NCBI GenBank assembly: GCA_015680685.1 | Contig: MNCI01008018.1 | Span: forward strand, 391,453 to 455,452 | Direction of reading: 5' to 3' | From: Gnetum montanum | Lineage: Eukaryota; Streptophyta; Gnetopsida; Gnetales; Gnetaceae | DNA length: 64,000 bases | In this document: positions 48,224 through 60,445 of the stretch, in pieces | How the letters are laid out: each line of letters begins with the position of its first letter | Position numbering within the stretch: position 1 is the first letter of the stretch | Program-made: the position numbers and the translations under genes | Notes under the pieces: generated by a model | The model's database searches: none | The model's input: the letters and a program-made list of their open reading frames with translations, nothing else | Told to the model about the DNA's origin: nothing

Positions 48224-48863
48224 TAATGAGTGGCAAGGTACCCCTACACTTAACCATATGAATACAAGCATTTCACGCACGATCCGGTCAAATTCCAAGG
48301 ACTAAGTGCTTATGAACCCTTGTGGAAAAAGGATGAGTTGGTTAATCATTGTCTTCCCAAGCTTACCTGTATGTCACGATTGTATGGTTAAGTAAGCTTA
48401 AGGTATATGATTTTTATAGCTTTTATGTTTTTATGTCCTACGCTAGTAGGGAAGGAGAGAGGTAATTAAGTAACTAATTTAACTTAACTACTCATTAACT
48501 AAGTTCTAACTAATCCTAACACCANTTATTTTCATACACAAAGTGTGCTCAGGTACACAATGCTCGAATAAAGATCCTTCCACACTTAGACCTCTTGCTA
48601 TAGGCACTTGGAAAATACTCTAACTTTCAAATAGACTACAAGAGTTTTACTACTTGACTACTAAAACACTTCTTTCCCAATTGTGTGCCTAGGCACTGTA
48701 TTTATAGGCTTGGAAGCAACTACTCTAATAATTAGACTAATCGCTCTAATAATTAGAATAACTACTAAAGTAATCGCTAGAGTAACCACTCTAATAATTA
48801 GAGTAACTGCTAGATAAACTACTCTAATAATTAGAATAACTGCTACAGTAACTGCTCTCATCA
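48224..48863 (-). mobile_element. Solo LTR, TGATG/CATCA family, with 5-bp target duplication
   Basis: Plus-strand text starts TAATGAGTGGCAAGGTAC and ends CTCTCATCA. It is flanked by ATCAT at 48219-48223 and 48864-48868. The start is the U5 end shared with the LTRs at 50497 and 55631, so the LTR is read on the minus strand. The far (U3) part, 48720-48850, is a run of CTCTAATAATTAGA-type tandem units. No internal region adjoins it, so unequal recombination has removed the rest. An N is at 48525. Confidence 0.85.
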
Positions 48864-50491
48864 ATCATATACATCATTTCTTTAAGCATATGAATATTGA
48901 ACCAATTTTCTTTATATATGATGTAAGAGTTTATTATAAGATTGATATATCTTGATATGATTTTACTCTATAGTATCTTAGTTCATGATTTTATGATTTC
49001 CTTATCATGCTTCATTGGCATGTAAGATTTAGCTTTGTTTCCTTGTCATAATCATGTAATTTTTTAAGGTTAGACCTAATCTAATACTCTCCTACATGGG
49101 TTAGGTGGGAGGATGTTATACTTTTCAAACCTATTTTCTTTTCCTCTCAATTTTCATACTATAAATGTAAGTTGCAACTACAACAATAAAGAGTTTAATG
49201 TCTTTGATATTCATCCACAAGTATCATGAATTATTAGGCTCCATGAAAAATTTCATTATGCCTTGCATGAACTTGCTACATACATCGATTTCTTACAAAT
49301 TTTATTAGGGATTACAATGAATGGGAATGGGTCATAATAAGAAAAATAAAATGTATAACCAGAAATATAGACATGGAATTAAATGACCTTGCTATTCAAA
49401 AATATTACACCTTGGCAATTTTGAACCTAGTCCCTTTACTTTGTTCTTTCTTTATGATATGTGATTTCTCATAAGGTTGTATTTTATAATAAGGTATAAT
49501 GTTGTAATAATATCTTGAGCCAGTGCTACTAGCTTATACTAGTATATTCTAACATACTTTTCTTATTATTGTTGAGAATAGAACTTGAGATCTCTTGCAT
49601 AGAGTAATATTTGATGTATTCTTATGGTTTTGCATCTTTAAGTTTAAACCCTTAACTTTTTGTTCATGTTTATTTTGAAAATATCAATATTTTATAATTC
49701 TTGTATTTTTGGGTTATTTTCTAATTATTGCTACCGAATTTGTTTTCTTCTTAAGTTGGACAAATACAAGGATGACGTTGGCACATAGTATGTTATATAT
49801 AATATATGGTTTGTTTCAATATTTCTTCTATCTTAATTTGGGCATTAAAACCCATTTCTGGATGGATGTGACTTATTTCTAATAACATTTAACAATGACT
49901 TGAACCATTGATGATGACTATTTCAAATCATTCAAACCCTTACACTTGTATGAAAAATCTAATCTTGGAATCTAAATTTTTAGTTTTGGTATTTGGACAA
50001 ATCTTAGCTTATGATAATAAATATTTAGCAATGGTTACCATATTTGGAATTAATTGTATTACATCTCTATCTTTTCTCTTAACTATGAAGTTGTTATATG
50101 TACATTGTGACCTAAAGTCACAATGAATCTAGAGATCACAACATAATTCACAATGACTAAAATGGTTTATTTTTCAATGTGGGACAACATTAGCAGTAAT
50201 GATGTCATTGGAATAAGTGACTAGCTGGAAATTCCAAATGTATATGTGTATGTAATGTTGAGGTGCTAAAAAGATAAATCATAGATTTTATTAATAATTT
50301 TCTATTAGCTTATGTGAATTTCTAATAGAAAACTAATACAATATTGGTAGATCAAGTTATGGCAAGTTGGGCAATGGAGGATTCCATTAAACTAGTGATG
50401 TACTACCTAGTATTAGAAGATTAACCAACAATTGGTAATTAGAAACTTAGGTAATAGTGTGGAGTTAGAAACTTAGGATTATTGTAGGATT
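48864..50491. other. AT-rich intergenic DNA, nothing recognised
   Basis: Only one frame of 72 codons (49908-50126), with no domain signature. This is the target region that continues at 56536 beyond the inserted gag-only element. Confidence 0.5.
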
Positions 50492-50496
50492 GATGC

Positions 50497-51424
50497 TAAT
50501 GAGTGGCGGGGTACCCCTACACTCAACCATACGAATATGAGCGTGTATGCATGATCTCGTCAAACTCCGCAGATGAACTAGTTATGGTATTTAGATAGTT
50601 ACACATTGATCACAGTTCACTATCTTTCCACCTAGACTAGTATTTCTTTGTCACATATGGTTTAGCCCAAAGTGAGGTGTATGATGTGGTCCTAAACTAG
50701 TGCTACCCCTAGAGGCAATGGAAAATAACTTTGATTAAGCTAAGAGAGAATGGGAGAAGAGAATCTAAGCTAGCCTAAGTGCGATGAGCATCTATCCTTA
50801 ATCATCCATACACATCTTGGACCTCATTTTCTACTTCTAGGATTACCATGCATATATTACTTGAGCGCTCCTAGATACGCTATTGGGATACCAAGTAGTC
50901 ACACTTAAATGCTTGTGATTAAGTCGTACTCATTCCACATTTAATAACAGGGATAGTATATGAAGGTAAAGAGATATTAATTAAGAAAACAATAAATAAG
51001 AATAATAATTAAACAATTTAAACTAAGTAAATACTGCAATGATGAAGTAATCTCAATCTTTATTGCCAGTCATGTGCGTGTCCAAGTACTTCACACTCAA
51101 ATAAAGGTTTCGTACAATTACAATCACCACACTGCGGGCATGCACTAGGGAAAGGATTGAGATGAACAAAATGATTCTACACTTACACCTACTGACTCTC
51201 TAACTTACCCCCTTTTCCTATGTGCCCAAAGGTGTATTTATAGGCTTCCGCAGGAATCATGGTATCATTATCTAGGCCGCAATATTGCATATTCAATATC
51301 GTAGGTCTAATATCGAGGGTCTGATATCAAGGGTTCGATGTCAAGGGTCCGACGTCAAGGGTCCAACTTCAAGGGTTCAATGTCAAGGGTCTATTATCAG
51401 CACTTGGAAAACCATGATTCATCA
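50497..51424 (-). repeat. 3' LTR of the gag-only element
   Basis: Plus-strand text starts TAATGAGTGG (first pair TG to TA) and ends TTCATCA. The U3 part (51296-51410) is a tandem run of a 17-18-base unit built on TCAAGGGTCCGA. A TATA box (reverse TATTTATA) lies at 51235-51242. Confidence 0.85.
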
Positions 51425-51434
51425 TACCCCCATG

Positions 51435-53640
51435 ACTAAATAATAACTCGTCCTCAAGTTAAAGTTAGGAACAAGTTCATTCAATTACAAATAAGGGATA
51501 GGTATGAGATTATTGAATGACCATGGACTATTTCATGCCACAATGTGGGACTAAACAAAATCTGGACATAGACACAAAAGACAAAACTTGTGGAACTCAT
51601 GGGGTTTCCAATGGTGGTGGATCCTCCATGGGTGCCTTTTCTTTGTCCTGCACTCTAGGCTACTAAGATTGATAATGTTGAAGAAGTTCCTATCATTTCT
51701 CCTCTTCTATTGAAGGATTATGAGCCATCCATGCTGATGTTCCAATGTTTGATGGAGTTGGCACTTCCCATGGACATGCTAGCTACAGGAACACTTGATT
51801 GGCCTTGACATGCCATGCTGCAAATAGCTGTCATTCCTCTTTGTAGGCTCGGGCCCTAACCTCTCCACCTTTTTCTTGGCTAGATTGTACAATGATGAAA
51901 GTTCCATGATGGATAATGAATGATTGTGCCTCCTACTCTACATGTTCTATATAAGGTCCTTATCCTCTACCTCCCCCTAGGCATTCAATTGCACCTTGAG
52001 AAGGTCCTCCTTGTTGTCCTCTTTTAGGGGCTATCTATAATCACACAAAGATCACTTGTTAGTAAGGTTATTGAAAGAAGTTAAATTATTTCATAGCTTA
52101 CTCATTGCCTTTAATAAATGTTGAATTCTTTGCTTAGTGTGATTTTAGAGTTACAAATGTTTTCAAGGAAGTTGCCCTAAAATTTTAATTTCAGACCTGA
52201 TTTGTTTAGGTGACACATAAAAGGACATGTAATGGTTTTGAGGAATGTTTGATAAAATGATGACAGAGGAAAGAATAGATTTGGTAATGAAGTACTCAGA
52301 GGGTATAAAGTGATGTGATTATGTGCAACAAGTACAAATTACAAAAGTCACGCAAGTGGGTCCTCCCCAAAGCAAGTTCCAACCTATAATGCCCTTGCAT
52401 AGCCACACCTTAAAATGTCCATAGGCACTAGAAGGGTTAAATGTAATTTACACTGATGCAACAAAACACACACATGTAGATACCACTATGATGAGATATG
52501 AATTCAATGCTATACAAGACACAAGTCACAAATACATGAATAGCGAGATGAGGAAAATTGTAGAAGGGATTGAAGAGATTGGGACATGAGGTAATTGACC
52601 TAGGGTACAATGAATCCTGAGTGTAGAGTGTGATTAATGTGTCATCAGCCTGTCGCTCCAAAATCAAGACCAAGTCCATTCCTCTGCTCAGTGAGATCAC
52701 ATTGTTTTATCCAATGATGGACAACCATAAGAGCATCATGATAGCAAGGCGTATGATCACTTGGTGTTTTGTGCAAGGGAGGAGTGATTTGGAACTTCTT
52801 TGTGGCATACTTTTTGCTTGGTTGCTTTGGCACACTCTCTTTCTTTTTTTCTTGATGTGTAATCTAGAGAAGCCACCTACCTTTAGGCATGGGTGCATGT
52901 CTTTCCAGTGGAACCCCCTAGAATAGCATTGGATTTCTTTATTAAGTGCCTTTATTACTCTTACTCCCATTGTTATTAGATCTACAAGGATCTTAGTACA
53001 ACCAAGCTGCATGATAACTCCTATAGATGTCACCAAAGAGAATCCACAAGGTCCCTTGATGTCACACCATGACCATTCCTTCTTAGTCCATCATTCTTTG
53101 CTCTGGTCATAATGAGCACAAAATTACTTTAAGTTTTAATGATGACAAGGATATCATCATACCTAGAGTACAACCTCTTATTAATAGAATGGGTGGGTGG
53201 ATGTGGCGGGCTCACTATCCAAATAATTATTCACCTGAGACTTGATAGCATAGAATAACACCTCAACCAATGAGTCACATGAGGGTTTTATTCATAGATG
53301 AGATTACCCATAAAAAGATAAAAAGATAAAATAATAAATAAAAATATGAAACAACAAATAAAAATATAAAACAACAAATTCAAAGATGAAAAAACTAGAA
53401 AACAAAAAATTGTAAAAGCAAAGAAGGGAAAATTTTTTTACTAATTCTTCTTGTTAGAATGGAGGGTATCCCCCATGATTGCACCTTTGAGCAAGTCTAG
53501 AATTAATAAATGGAAAATTTGGATCCATGCATGTTGGAAAGATTGGGGTTTGGTCATATCCCAACCACTAGGTGTCTTTTGGTATGGTAGTAGGAATGTA
53601 CCCAAATTGGGATGCACACACTTGATTATAGTAAACATAG
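51435..53640 (-). other. Unassigned interior of the gag-only element
   Basis: Between the polypurine tract and the gag tail there are only short frames. A minus-strand run of 109 codons (52707-53036) contains LGCTKILVDLI and GFHWKDMHPCLKVGG, but I recognise no family. It may be the residue of a lost pol or a captured sequence. Confidence 0.4.
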
Positions 53641-53649
53641 TGGGGTAAA

Positions 53650-55500
53650 TTATAAGATCTAGTCATGTGATAAGGAGCTAACCCACTATGGCACCCATGA
53701 TGAGAATATGGTATGCAAGGATTAATATGTCTCCCTATGTGGTTATATTCATTGGGTCACATGGTTGTTGGAGCATTGATTGGTGGCCTCAATAAAGTAA
53801 TAGGAGGTGTTGTGTTCAAGGAAGTAGATGCATCATAGCACTAGACTTGTGCTAGGTTGGAGGATGCAGTGGTTTTGGAAGCATGTTTTCTCTTTCTTTG
53901 GTCATACCTAAAGAAAGGATGCTTTTGACGTTGTGAAGGATTGCCACTGTTATTGACAATAGCAGCACAAGTAATGTTTGTGGGTTGATGCTATGGTGCA
54001 AAACCTATTGGTACTATTGGTGGCGATGTAGAAGGAGGTGAAGGATGAGACTATTGAGGGTAAGGAGAAGTATAAGGAACATGAGGTGGTGATCTTGTTG
54101 GAGAGGACATGGGCTAATAGTACTTAGGAGAATGATAATGATGTGCTGAGATAGAGGATGTTGACCCAGTTGGGGAAATAGGATGCTAAACATAATAAGT
54201 GCTTGGGTTTAGATGGTAGGAAGGGTGTGACCAATCTAACAGTGACCTCCCCCATGACTAGGGTTTTTGACACTGTGGTTGAATTGAGTATTTCTGTATG
54301 AAATCTGGATTTAACATTCCTCCCCAATGCTCATGTAAATGTGATAAGATTAGACATTGGTCTTTGGGATGATCGTACAGGCAAACATCACATTAATATG
54401 GGTGGTTTGCAATTGAGCTCTTATCCTTATTTTCTTCAACCCTTCTTCCCAATTGTCTAGGGGTGTTCTGTCCTACTTCTTGGTTCGTCATGGTTCTACC
54501 TCTAATAGTGTTGCCATATTCTCCAAATTTTTCATGTATCCATTCTGTCACCTTATTGATCTTTGCCTCAATTTCATCTAGTGATTGTAGTATTGGCAAA
54601 GATTATTCCACCTCCTTGAGGTGAGTTGATTTCTCCCCTTCATGATCATTGACCTTTGCTATTTTAAGATTTCGTTCCTATTGAGAGCTTTCAACATTTT
54701 CCCATTTAGCCATTTCTCCTTCTTCTTTTACTGCCCACTTAATAAACTCTTGAAATTGGTGGGTTCATAGCTCATATAGTTGACCTAGGGCATACATCCC
54801 TAGGGTCTCCCCTGTTTCGTTACGAAGCCCATCTATGATGTGATACATTAGCCTTTCCTTGGAGAACCCATGGCTTAGGCAATTGTTTAACAATGAATAA
54901 TATCTTTCTAAGGCCATGTCCAAGGGTTCATGTTGTGCTTGTTTCCACTCTTGGATTTGTCTCCTCAAGGCTAACACTCTTGCATAAGTTTGATATCTTT
55001 CATTTAAGAGTTCTACCATTGTCAGCCAACGTTGAATTGATTTTGGTCTTAAGGAACTATACCATACTTTTACTTGGCCAACAAGTGTCAGAGGAAAGAG
55101 ATTAAGTTTTTACCATCCATTATCAATATTATTCTAGACATAGGCATCATGAAAGGCTTGTAAATGATGTTGCAGGTCTAAATCATAGCCTCCTAAAAAC
55201 TTAGGAAATTTGTTTAAATTAAGCTTAGGTAGATGGCTTTCCTTGCAATGCCTATGGGATATTTGAATAGCCTCTTGTATATATGCATTAGGCTCTTAGT
55301 GGCTAGCAGGGGTTCATCATCACTAGGTAGGTTATGAATTTGTGAGTTGGGACAATGTTGTCTTTTTTTATGTACATAGGAGACCCTTGTATCAGATTGA
55401 GTACTCCAAACTTCATGTTCATCATCATATAATTCGTTGGTTCTCCAATGAATTGCCTTACTGGTGTTGCATTATCATAGTCTTGCGAGAGAGAAATTGT
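53650..55500 (-). pseudogene. gag relic of the gag-only element
   Basis: Colinear with the gag starting at 63381 on the plus strand. Shared pieces are EPTNY, the core MVELLNERYQTYARVLALRR followed by EWKQAQHEPLDMALERYYSL (55019-54765; the plus copy has MVEVFNEKYQ and ALERYYALLNN), and a helical segment with MPILQSLDEIEAKINKVTEW (54599). A proline-rich tail and a basic patch (RKRKHASK, about 53900) follow. Frameshifts and stops separate the pieces. It would have formed the capsid of virus-like particles. Confidence 0.75.
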
Positions 55501-55611
55501 TGTGAATTGTGTGTGACTTAATTGAAATTAATTTTTTTTCTAAAGGATATATCATAAATACTTTTTTACAGTGATCTTGTATGATATAACTAATCTAGAT
55601 AACTAGCACCA

Positions 55612-55629
55612 TCCCTGGCAATGGTGCCA
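55612..55629 (-). other. Primer binding site of the gag-only element
   Basis: On the minus strand TGGCACCATTGCCAGGGA, one base inside the 5' LTR. It differs from the plant tRNA-Asp complement at three positions, each a G to A at a former CpG. Confidence 0.85.
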
Positions 55630-55630
55630 A

Positions 55631-56530
55631 TGATGAGTGGTAAGGTACCCCTACACTCAACCATACAAATATGAGCATGTATGCACAATCCAATAAAACT
55701 CCACATATGGACTAGTTGTGGTATCTAGATAGTTACAGGTTTATCACAATTTATTTTCTTCCCACCTGGACTAGTATTGCTTTGTCACGTATGGTCTAGC
55801 CAAGAGTGAGGTGTATGATGTGGCCCTAAACTAGTGCTACTCCTAGAGGAAATGGAAAATAACTTTGATTAAGCTAAGAGAGAATAGGAGAATAGAATCT
55901 AAGCTAGCCTAAGTATGATGAGCATCCATCCTTAATCATCTGTACACATCTTGGACCTCATGTACTACTTTTGGGATTACCAAGTGTATATTACTTGAGC
56001 GCTCCTAGATATGCTATTGGGATACCAAGTAGTTACACTTAAATGCTCATGATTAAGTTGTACTCATTCCACATTTAATAACAGGGATAGTAGATGAAGG
56101 TAAATAGATATTAATTAAGAAAACAATAAATAACAATAACAATTAAACAATTTAAACTAAGTGAATGCTACAATGATGAAGTAATCTCAATCTTTATTGC
56201 CAATCATGTATGTGTCCAAGTACATCACACTCAAATAAAGGTTCTGTACAATTACAATCACCACACTATGGGCATGCATTGGGGAAAGGGTTGAGATGAA
56301 CAAAAAGACTCTACACTTACACCTACTCACTCTCTAACTTACCCCCTTTTCCTATGTGCCCAAAGGTGTATTTATAGGCTTACACAGGAATCACGATATC
56401 ATGTACCCGTTATCATTATCTAGACTAAAATATCACATACTCAATATTGCAGGTTTGATATCGTGGGTCTGATGTCAAGGGTTCAATGTCAAGGGTCCAA
56501 TATCAACACCTAGCAAACCATGATTCATCA
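55631..56530 (-). repeat. 5' LTR of the gag-only element
   Basis: Plus-strand text starts TGATGAGTGG and ends TTCATCA. By eye it differs from the 3' LTR at around one base in seven to ten, mainly transitions, so the insertion is old. Its U3 has fewer TCAAGGGT-type units than the 3' LTR. Confidence 0.85.
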
Positions 56531-56535
56531 GATGC

Positions 56536-57432
56536 CATCCAATAATGTATGCAATAGGTAATGTTCATTGTTAAGGATGATCTAGAGAGATGACATTTCC
56601 AACAAAGAGGCCTTAATGACTAGCTTAAGTTAGTATCTACCTTATAGTTATTCCTACTCTCTAATTTAGTGAACTCATAGTATTACATCTTTAATAATTA
56701 TTATAGTAATAGTTAATGTTAATGTAAATTGCTAGTTCTAATTGTGTATTTTGCAACAATAACTCTCATCTTATAGTCTTGTTCTAGGAAGATTCAAGGT
56801 AATTTCCTCTATGGTGAAGGTTTCTTAACCCTTCTTACATGTTTCATGTAGATTATGTGAGATACATTGGAGAAGGATAATAAGATTTTAAAAGAAGGAT
56901 TAATATTGCTTAGAATATTATTTATTCTTAATGTGTTTCATTTTATATTTTAGCTATTCAATATATATTTATATTTTGACCATGAGTATGAATTCTTTGT
57001 GAATATCTAATGTAATGTTATATTTAAGGCCTAAAGGATGTTGATTTTTTAATCATGAATTTTCATGGAAATTCTAAGTTTCTTAAGCTACTCAAGTTAT
57101 TTCATATGGCTTAAAATGATTTTATAAGAGGTTTATTTACTTAAGAGTTTTGAGTGGTTATTTTTATTATTCACATGTCATATGTTATGATTAAGTTAAA
57201 TATTTCTTAAGTATAATGTTGGGGATGTAATATCTTAATATTAAAGCATGATTCAAGATTACTAATTAGAGTTTATCACTTTTGATAAATAGCACTCAAA
57301 AGAGAAAGGAAAGAAAATAAGGCAAATGGATCAAGTAGAATAAGTGATGCTTACGTTCAACAAGAACTACTTCAAACACTTAACTTATTAAACAATGGTG
57401 GCAACAATGTGGTAATAACCATGATGATGCAA
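56536..57432. other. AT-rich flank, nothing recognised
   Basis: Continuation of the target region interrupted at 50497. No gene, repeat or LTR end was seen before the chromovirus LTR. Confidence 0.5.
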
Positions 57433-58559
57433 TGTAACAACCTGTATTTTTAAATATTCTAGTTAGTATATTTATCCTTGTACCTATGATTATTTATGCT
57501 TTGGTCTTCGTATTATGCTTTTAGTATGCTTATAGATTGATTATATTTTCTTGTTTTAATATTATGCATTATTTTAATTATGTATTATTACTATTACCTT
57601 TAGGTGGTATACACTAAACTAGTGGATGATCTTTCGTAGATTCTCATGAAGGCTATGGTATGGACATGGCATGGGCATGTGAGGCATGGCTAATTTTTAT
57701 ATGAGCATATTATTTCATTTTAATGATTCTATTAATGTGGCATGTGTTGTTTCCTATTCTTATAGTTTTGACATGCTATTTGGCTTTGTACAAGGTTAGG
57801 CACATTACATAGACTTTTGGGATAGATTTTTTATTATTATTTTTTAGTACTTAAAAAATTATTTAGTTTTTTTATGATGGATTTTTCTAGAGCTTTTCCA
57901 TAAAAATCCCACTCTCCATACAACTGGGTATTTTAGCATCCATTTTCTTAAATGTGGAAGTGCTAAATTGAAGGCTTATAATGGTATATGGAGCTTTACT
58001 AATTCATGAACATAGATTTGAGAGTGTGTAGCTAAGTTGTATTCCAAGTAACCATGATACATTTTTCCAGTTCATTTCAATTTATATATTCTTGTACTAC
58101 TAGCATGGGTTGAGTATTGTTTAATATCTTTAGATCTATATAAATTATGTTGGAGTTTGAGTCTTGCTTTGTACACTTACTATTTCTTGATTTATGCGCT
58201 TAAATTTATTATTTTCTTCTATTGTAATTTATGTTTTTCATCCATTTTGGGACTAAAAGGCTTTTTAAGAATTATTCTATCAATTGTTTTGGGGCATGGG
58301 TATTACTCATTCAATCTGCATTATGATTCTGTTATGTTTATCTCAACATAGACCCTATTAGATTCTAACTATTATGTGAGATTTTAAGCCTTTTTCATTT
58401 TTGGAGTTTTCAATAATTTTTTGAAGGATTTGCACTTCTTTGAGGTGACTTATCTTATTAATCTTTTTTTTCTTCATTTGTTAACTCGTTCATGCTTATT
58501 GAGCCTTATCTTATATGTTCTCGGTATCAATTACCAATCATTTACTAGTCTTTTAAAGA

Positions 58560-59040
58560 GACATGGTCAAGTCATTGTCCACTACCATGGGTTATGGTAG
58601 GGTCATGGTGAGGTCATAGTTAACCCTCAAACCATTTTCTACAATTTTAGTCTTTGTTTCTTGAAAACCTATAATATCACAAGTTGTGATCTACTCATGA
58701 TCTATTCACCACGATTCATGATGATATCATGATCTAGCCTTCCTTATCATTTTTTCATTCTGCACCATTTTGTAAGTTTTCATGTCAACTACAAGTCATG
58801 GTGAGATCATGGCTTATCCACCACAAGTCATGATGAAGTCATGGTAAACTTTCCTTTGATGTTTTTTCTAATTTAATTCATTTCTCAAAAATTTCTATCA
58901 ATCATAATTTGTGGTCAAGTTGTGGTTATGTTATGGTCAATCATTTTTATTGTAGTTCCTATTGGCAATACTTCTATAAATATCATGAGTCATGGTCAAG
59001 TCATGATCAGCTACCACAAGTCATGGTAAGATCATTGTAT
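58560..59040. repeat. Degenerate minisatellite of CAAGTCATGGT words
   Basis: ACAAGTCATGGT, GAAGTCATGGT, GTCAAGTCATGAT and relatives recur about every 35-45 bases in three clusters. The words pair with inverted forms (ACCATGAC), giving hairpin potential. It lies inside the chromovirus LTR. Confidence 0.55.
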
Positions 59041-60134
59041 CTTAATGTTATTATTATTAGTCCTTTCTTGATGTTGGAGCTTAGTTTGACATATTTCAAT
59101 AACCTTGGATCTTGTTTGACTCAATTTATTAAACATGGACCATGTTAGTGTGTTGATTTTAGTTTGAAGTCAATTGTTAAACCTTTTAGATCATATAAAC
59201 ATGTTGAATATTATTTACATCCCTCCAACATTAATATTTTTATATTTTTAGTTCCTTATATGAATGTTGTTTATTAAGAGCTAACACCAAGGTATATGAT
59301 CTATTGAAAATGGGCTTCCTGGATATTTTTGGTATTTAACCCTACTAGGATGCATCAATCTAACTTTTATTATAAGCCTCTTCCTACACAAGAGAGTGAT
59401 TCATGGTTGATTTAACCTTTTGTTCAATACATTTAAAATGTTAGAGGTGAGTCTTAGCTAATGCCTCTAATGTTAAAAAGTTTGGTTTAAGACTAATAAT
59501 AAATCCATATGCATGGTACTTTGGCATTTAATTTGGCAATTGGTTTGGAAATTTGGAAAATTACACATGATAATAATTCACACATTTAAAACTAAGGGTG
59601 GTATATGCTAGCCTTCTTATTTGCATGTTGATGGATGAAATGGGCAATTTGGTTTGGCTAGATTTGTTTGATGTTTGATGTTTGTATCAATGTATGATGT
59701 GTGCTCTTAATATTTAAATTGTTGTGCATACTAACATGCTTTGCAAGCTAGCATGTCTTCACCTAGCCATCATAAGATTTTTCCTCAATTTAGCTAACGA
59801 AGATACCAAGGTTTCTCATTAAGTATATACTAACCCCTTTTTCTTATTTTTAGGTTACTAGGGCTAGGTGAAGCAAGAAGGTTTTTGGTGTTTTCTACTA
59901 ATTTTCAATTTCATGAATTTTTATTTTCCAACATTATTCTTTTATTTTTTGATATATTTATGATATTTTGTAGAATTGTATTAGATTATTCACTTTCATG
60001 TTTTACATATTTGGATTGTGAATTTTATGTATGGCTAAGCATATTTTATTATTGTTGGATATTTATGACTATATTCAGATTTTTATAGTTATGATCTTTT
60101 ATCTCTTTTTTGTTAATTTTAGTTTTTAGTGCTC

Positions 60135-60159
60135 TATATATATGTGTGTGTGTGTGTGT
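60135..60159. repeat. (TA)n(TG)n microsatellite
   Basis: CTATATATATG followed by eight TG units. Confidence 0.9.
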
Positions 60160-60303
60160 TAATTAATTATATCCTTTATTTTTCATTGTTATCATTTCTT
60201 CTTTTTCCTTTTAGTCATGTCTTCATCATTTTGTTCTTTCACTTCCTTATGGCTATGTTAGTTTGTTTTGATTTTTAGTTTCTTATCATGATCAATCGTT
60301 CAT

Positions 60304-60387
60304 TAGTGATTTTATACCCAACATAATGTTATTCAACCTAAGACTTAGTGATTTTATACCCAACATAATTTTATTCAACCTAAGACT
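60304..60387. repeat. 42-bp tandem duplication
   Basis: Units 60304-60345 and 60346-60387 are nearly identical (one G/T difference seen), each starting TAGTGATTTTATACCC. It lies at the U5 end of the chromovirus LTR and looks recent compared with its surroundings. Confidence 0.9.
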
Positions 60388-60407
60388 AGAAAGGAGGGTG
60401 CTATAAG

Positions 60408-60421
60408 TTGGTATTGGAGCA
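60408..60421 (+). other. Primer binding site, initiator tRNA-Met type
   Basis: TTGGTATTGGAGCA matches the usual chromovirus primer site TTGGTATCAGAGC except for CA to TG in the middle. Confidence 0.7.
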
Positions 60422-60445
60422 TAGGTTTGATGATTTCTTCATGCT

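Larger units (their letters stand above)
50497..56530 (-). mobile_element. Complete non-autonomous, gag-only LTR retrotransposon
   Basis: 3' LTR 50497-51424, 5' LTR 55631-56530, target duplication GATGC at 50492-50496 and 56531-56535. The 18-base primer site (55612-55629) is tRNA-Asp type and the polypurine tract (TACCCCCATG on the plus strand, 51425-51434) adjoins the 3' LTR. Of the 4.2-kb interior about 1.9 kb is recognisable gag; no protease, RT or integrase motif was found in the rest. This is the layout of TR-GAG elements, which rely on pol from relatives, perhaps the element starting at 62394. Confidence 0.85.
57433..60405 (+). repeat. Long 5' LTR of a chromovirus-type Ty3 element
   Basis: Starts TGTAACAACCTG and ends GGGTGCTATA (probably from CA), two bases before an initiator-Met-type primer site. 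At about 3 kb it has the length typical of Del/Tekay elements. It contains a CATGGT minisatellite (58560-59040), a TA/TG microsatellite (60135-60159) and a 42-base tandem duplication (60304-60387). The matching 3' LTR would lie beyond the window because the element is cut at 62393. Confidence 0.65.

Noticed and set aside
52707-53036. 109-codon minus-strand frame as a real gene
   Set aside because: No recognised domain, and it lies within a decayed non-autonomous element; kept only as part of the unassigned interior.
59885-60088. 67-codon hydrophobic frame as a membrane protein
   Set aside because: Composition follows the T-rich LTR sequence; many similar F/Y/I-rich frames occur across the AT-rich DNA.
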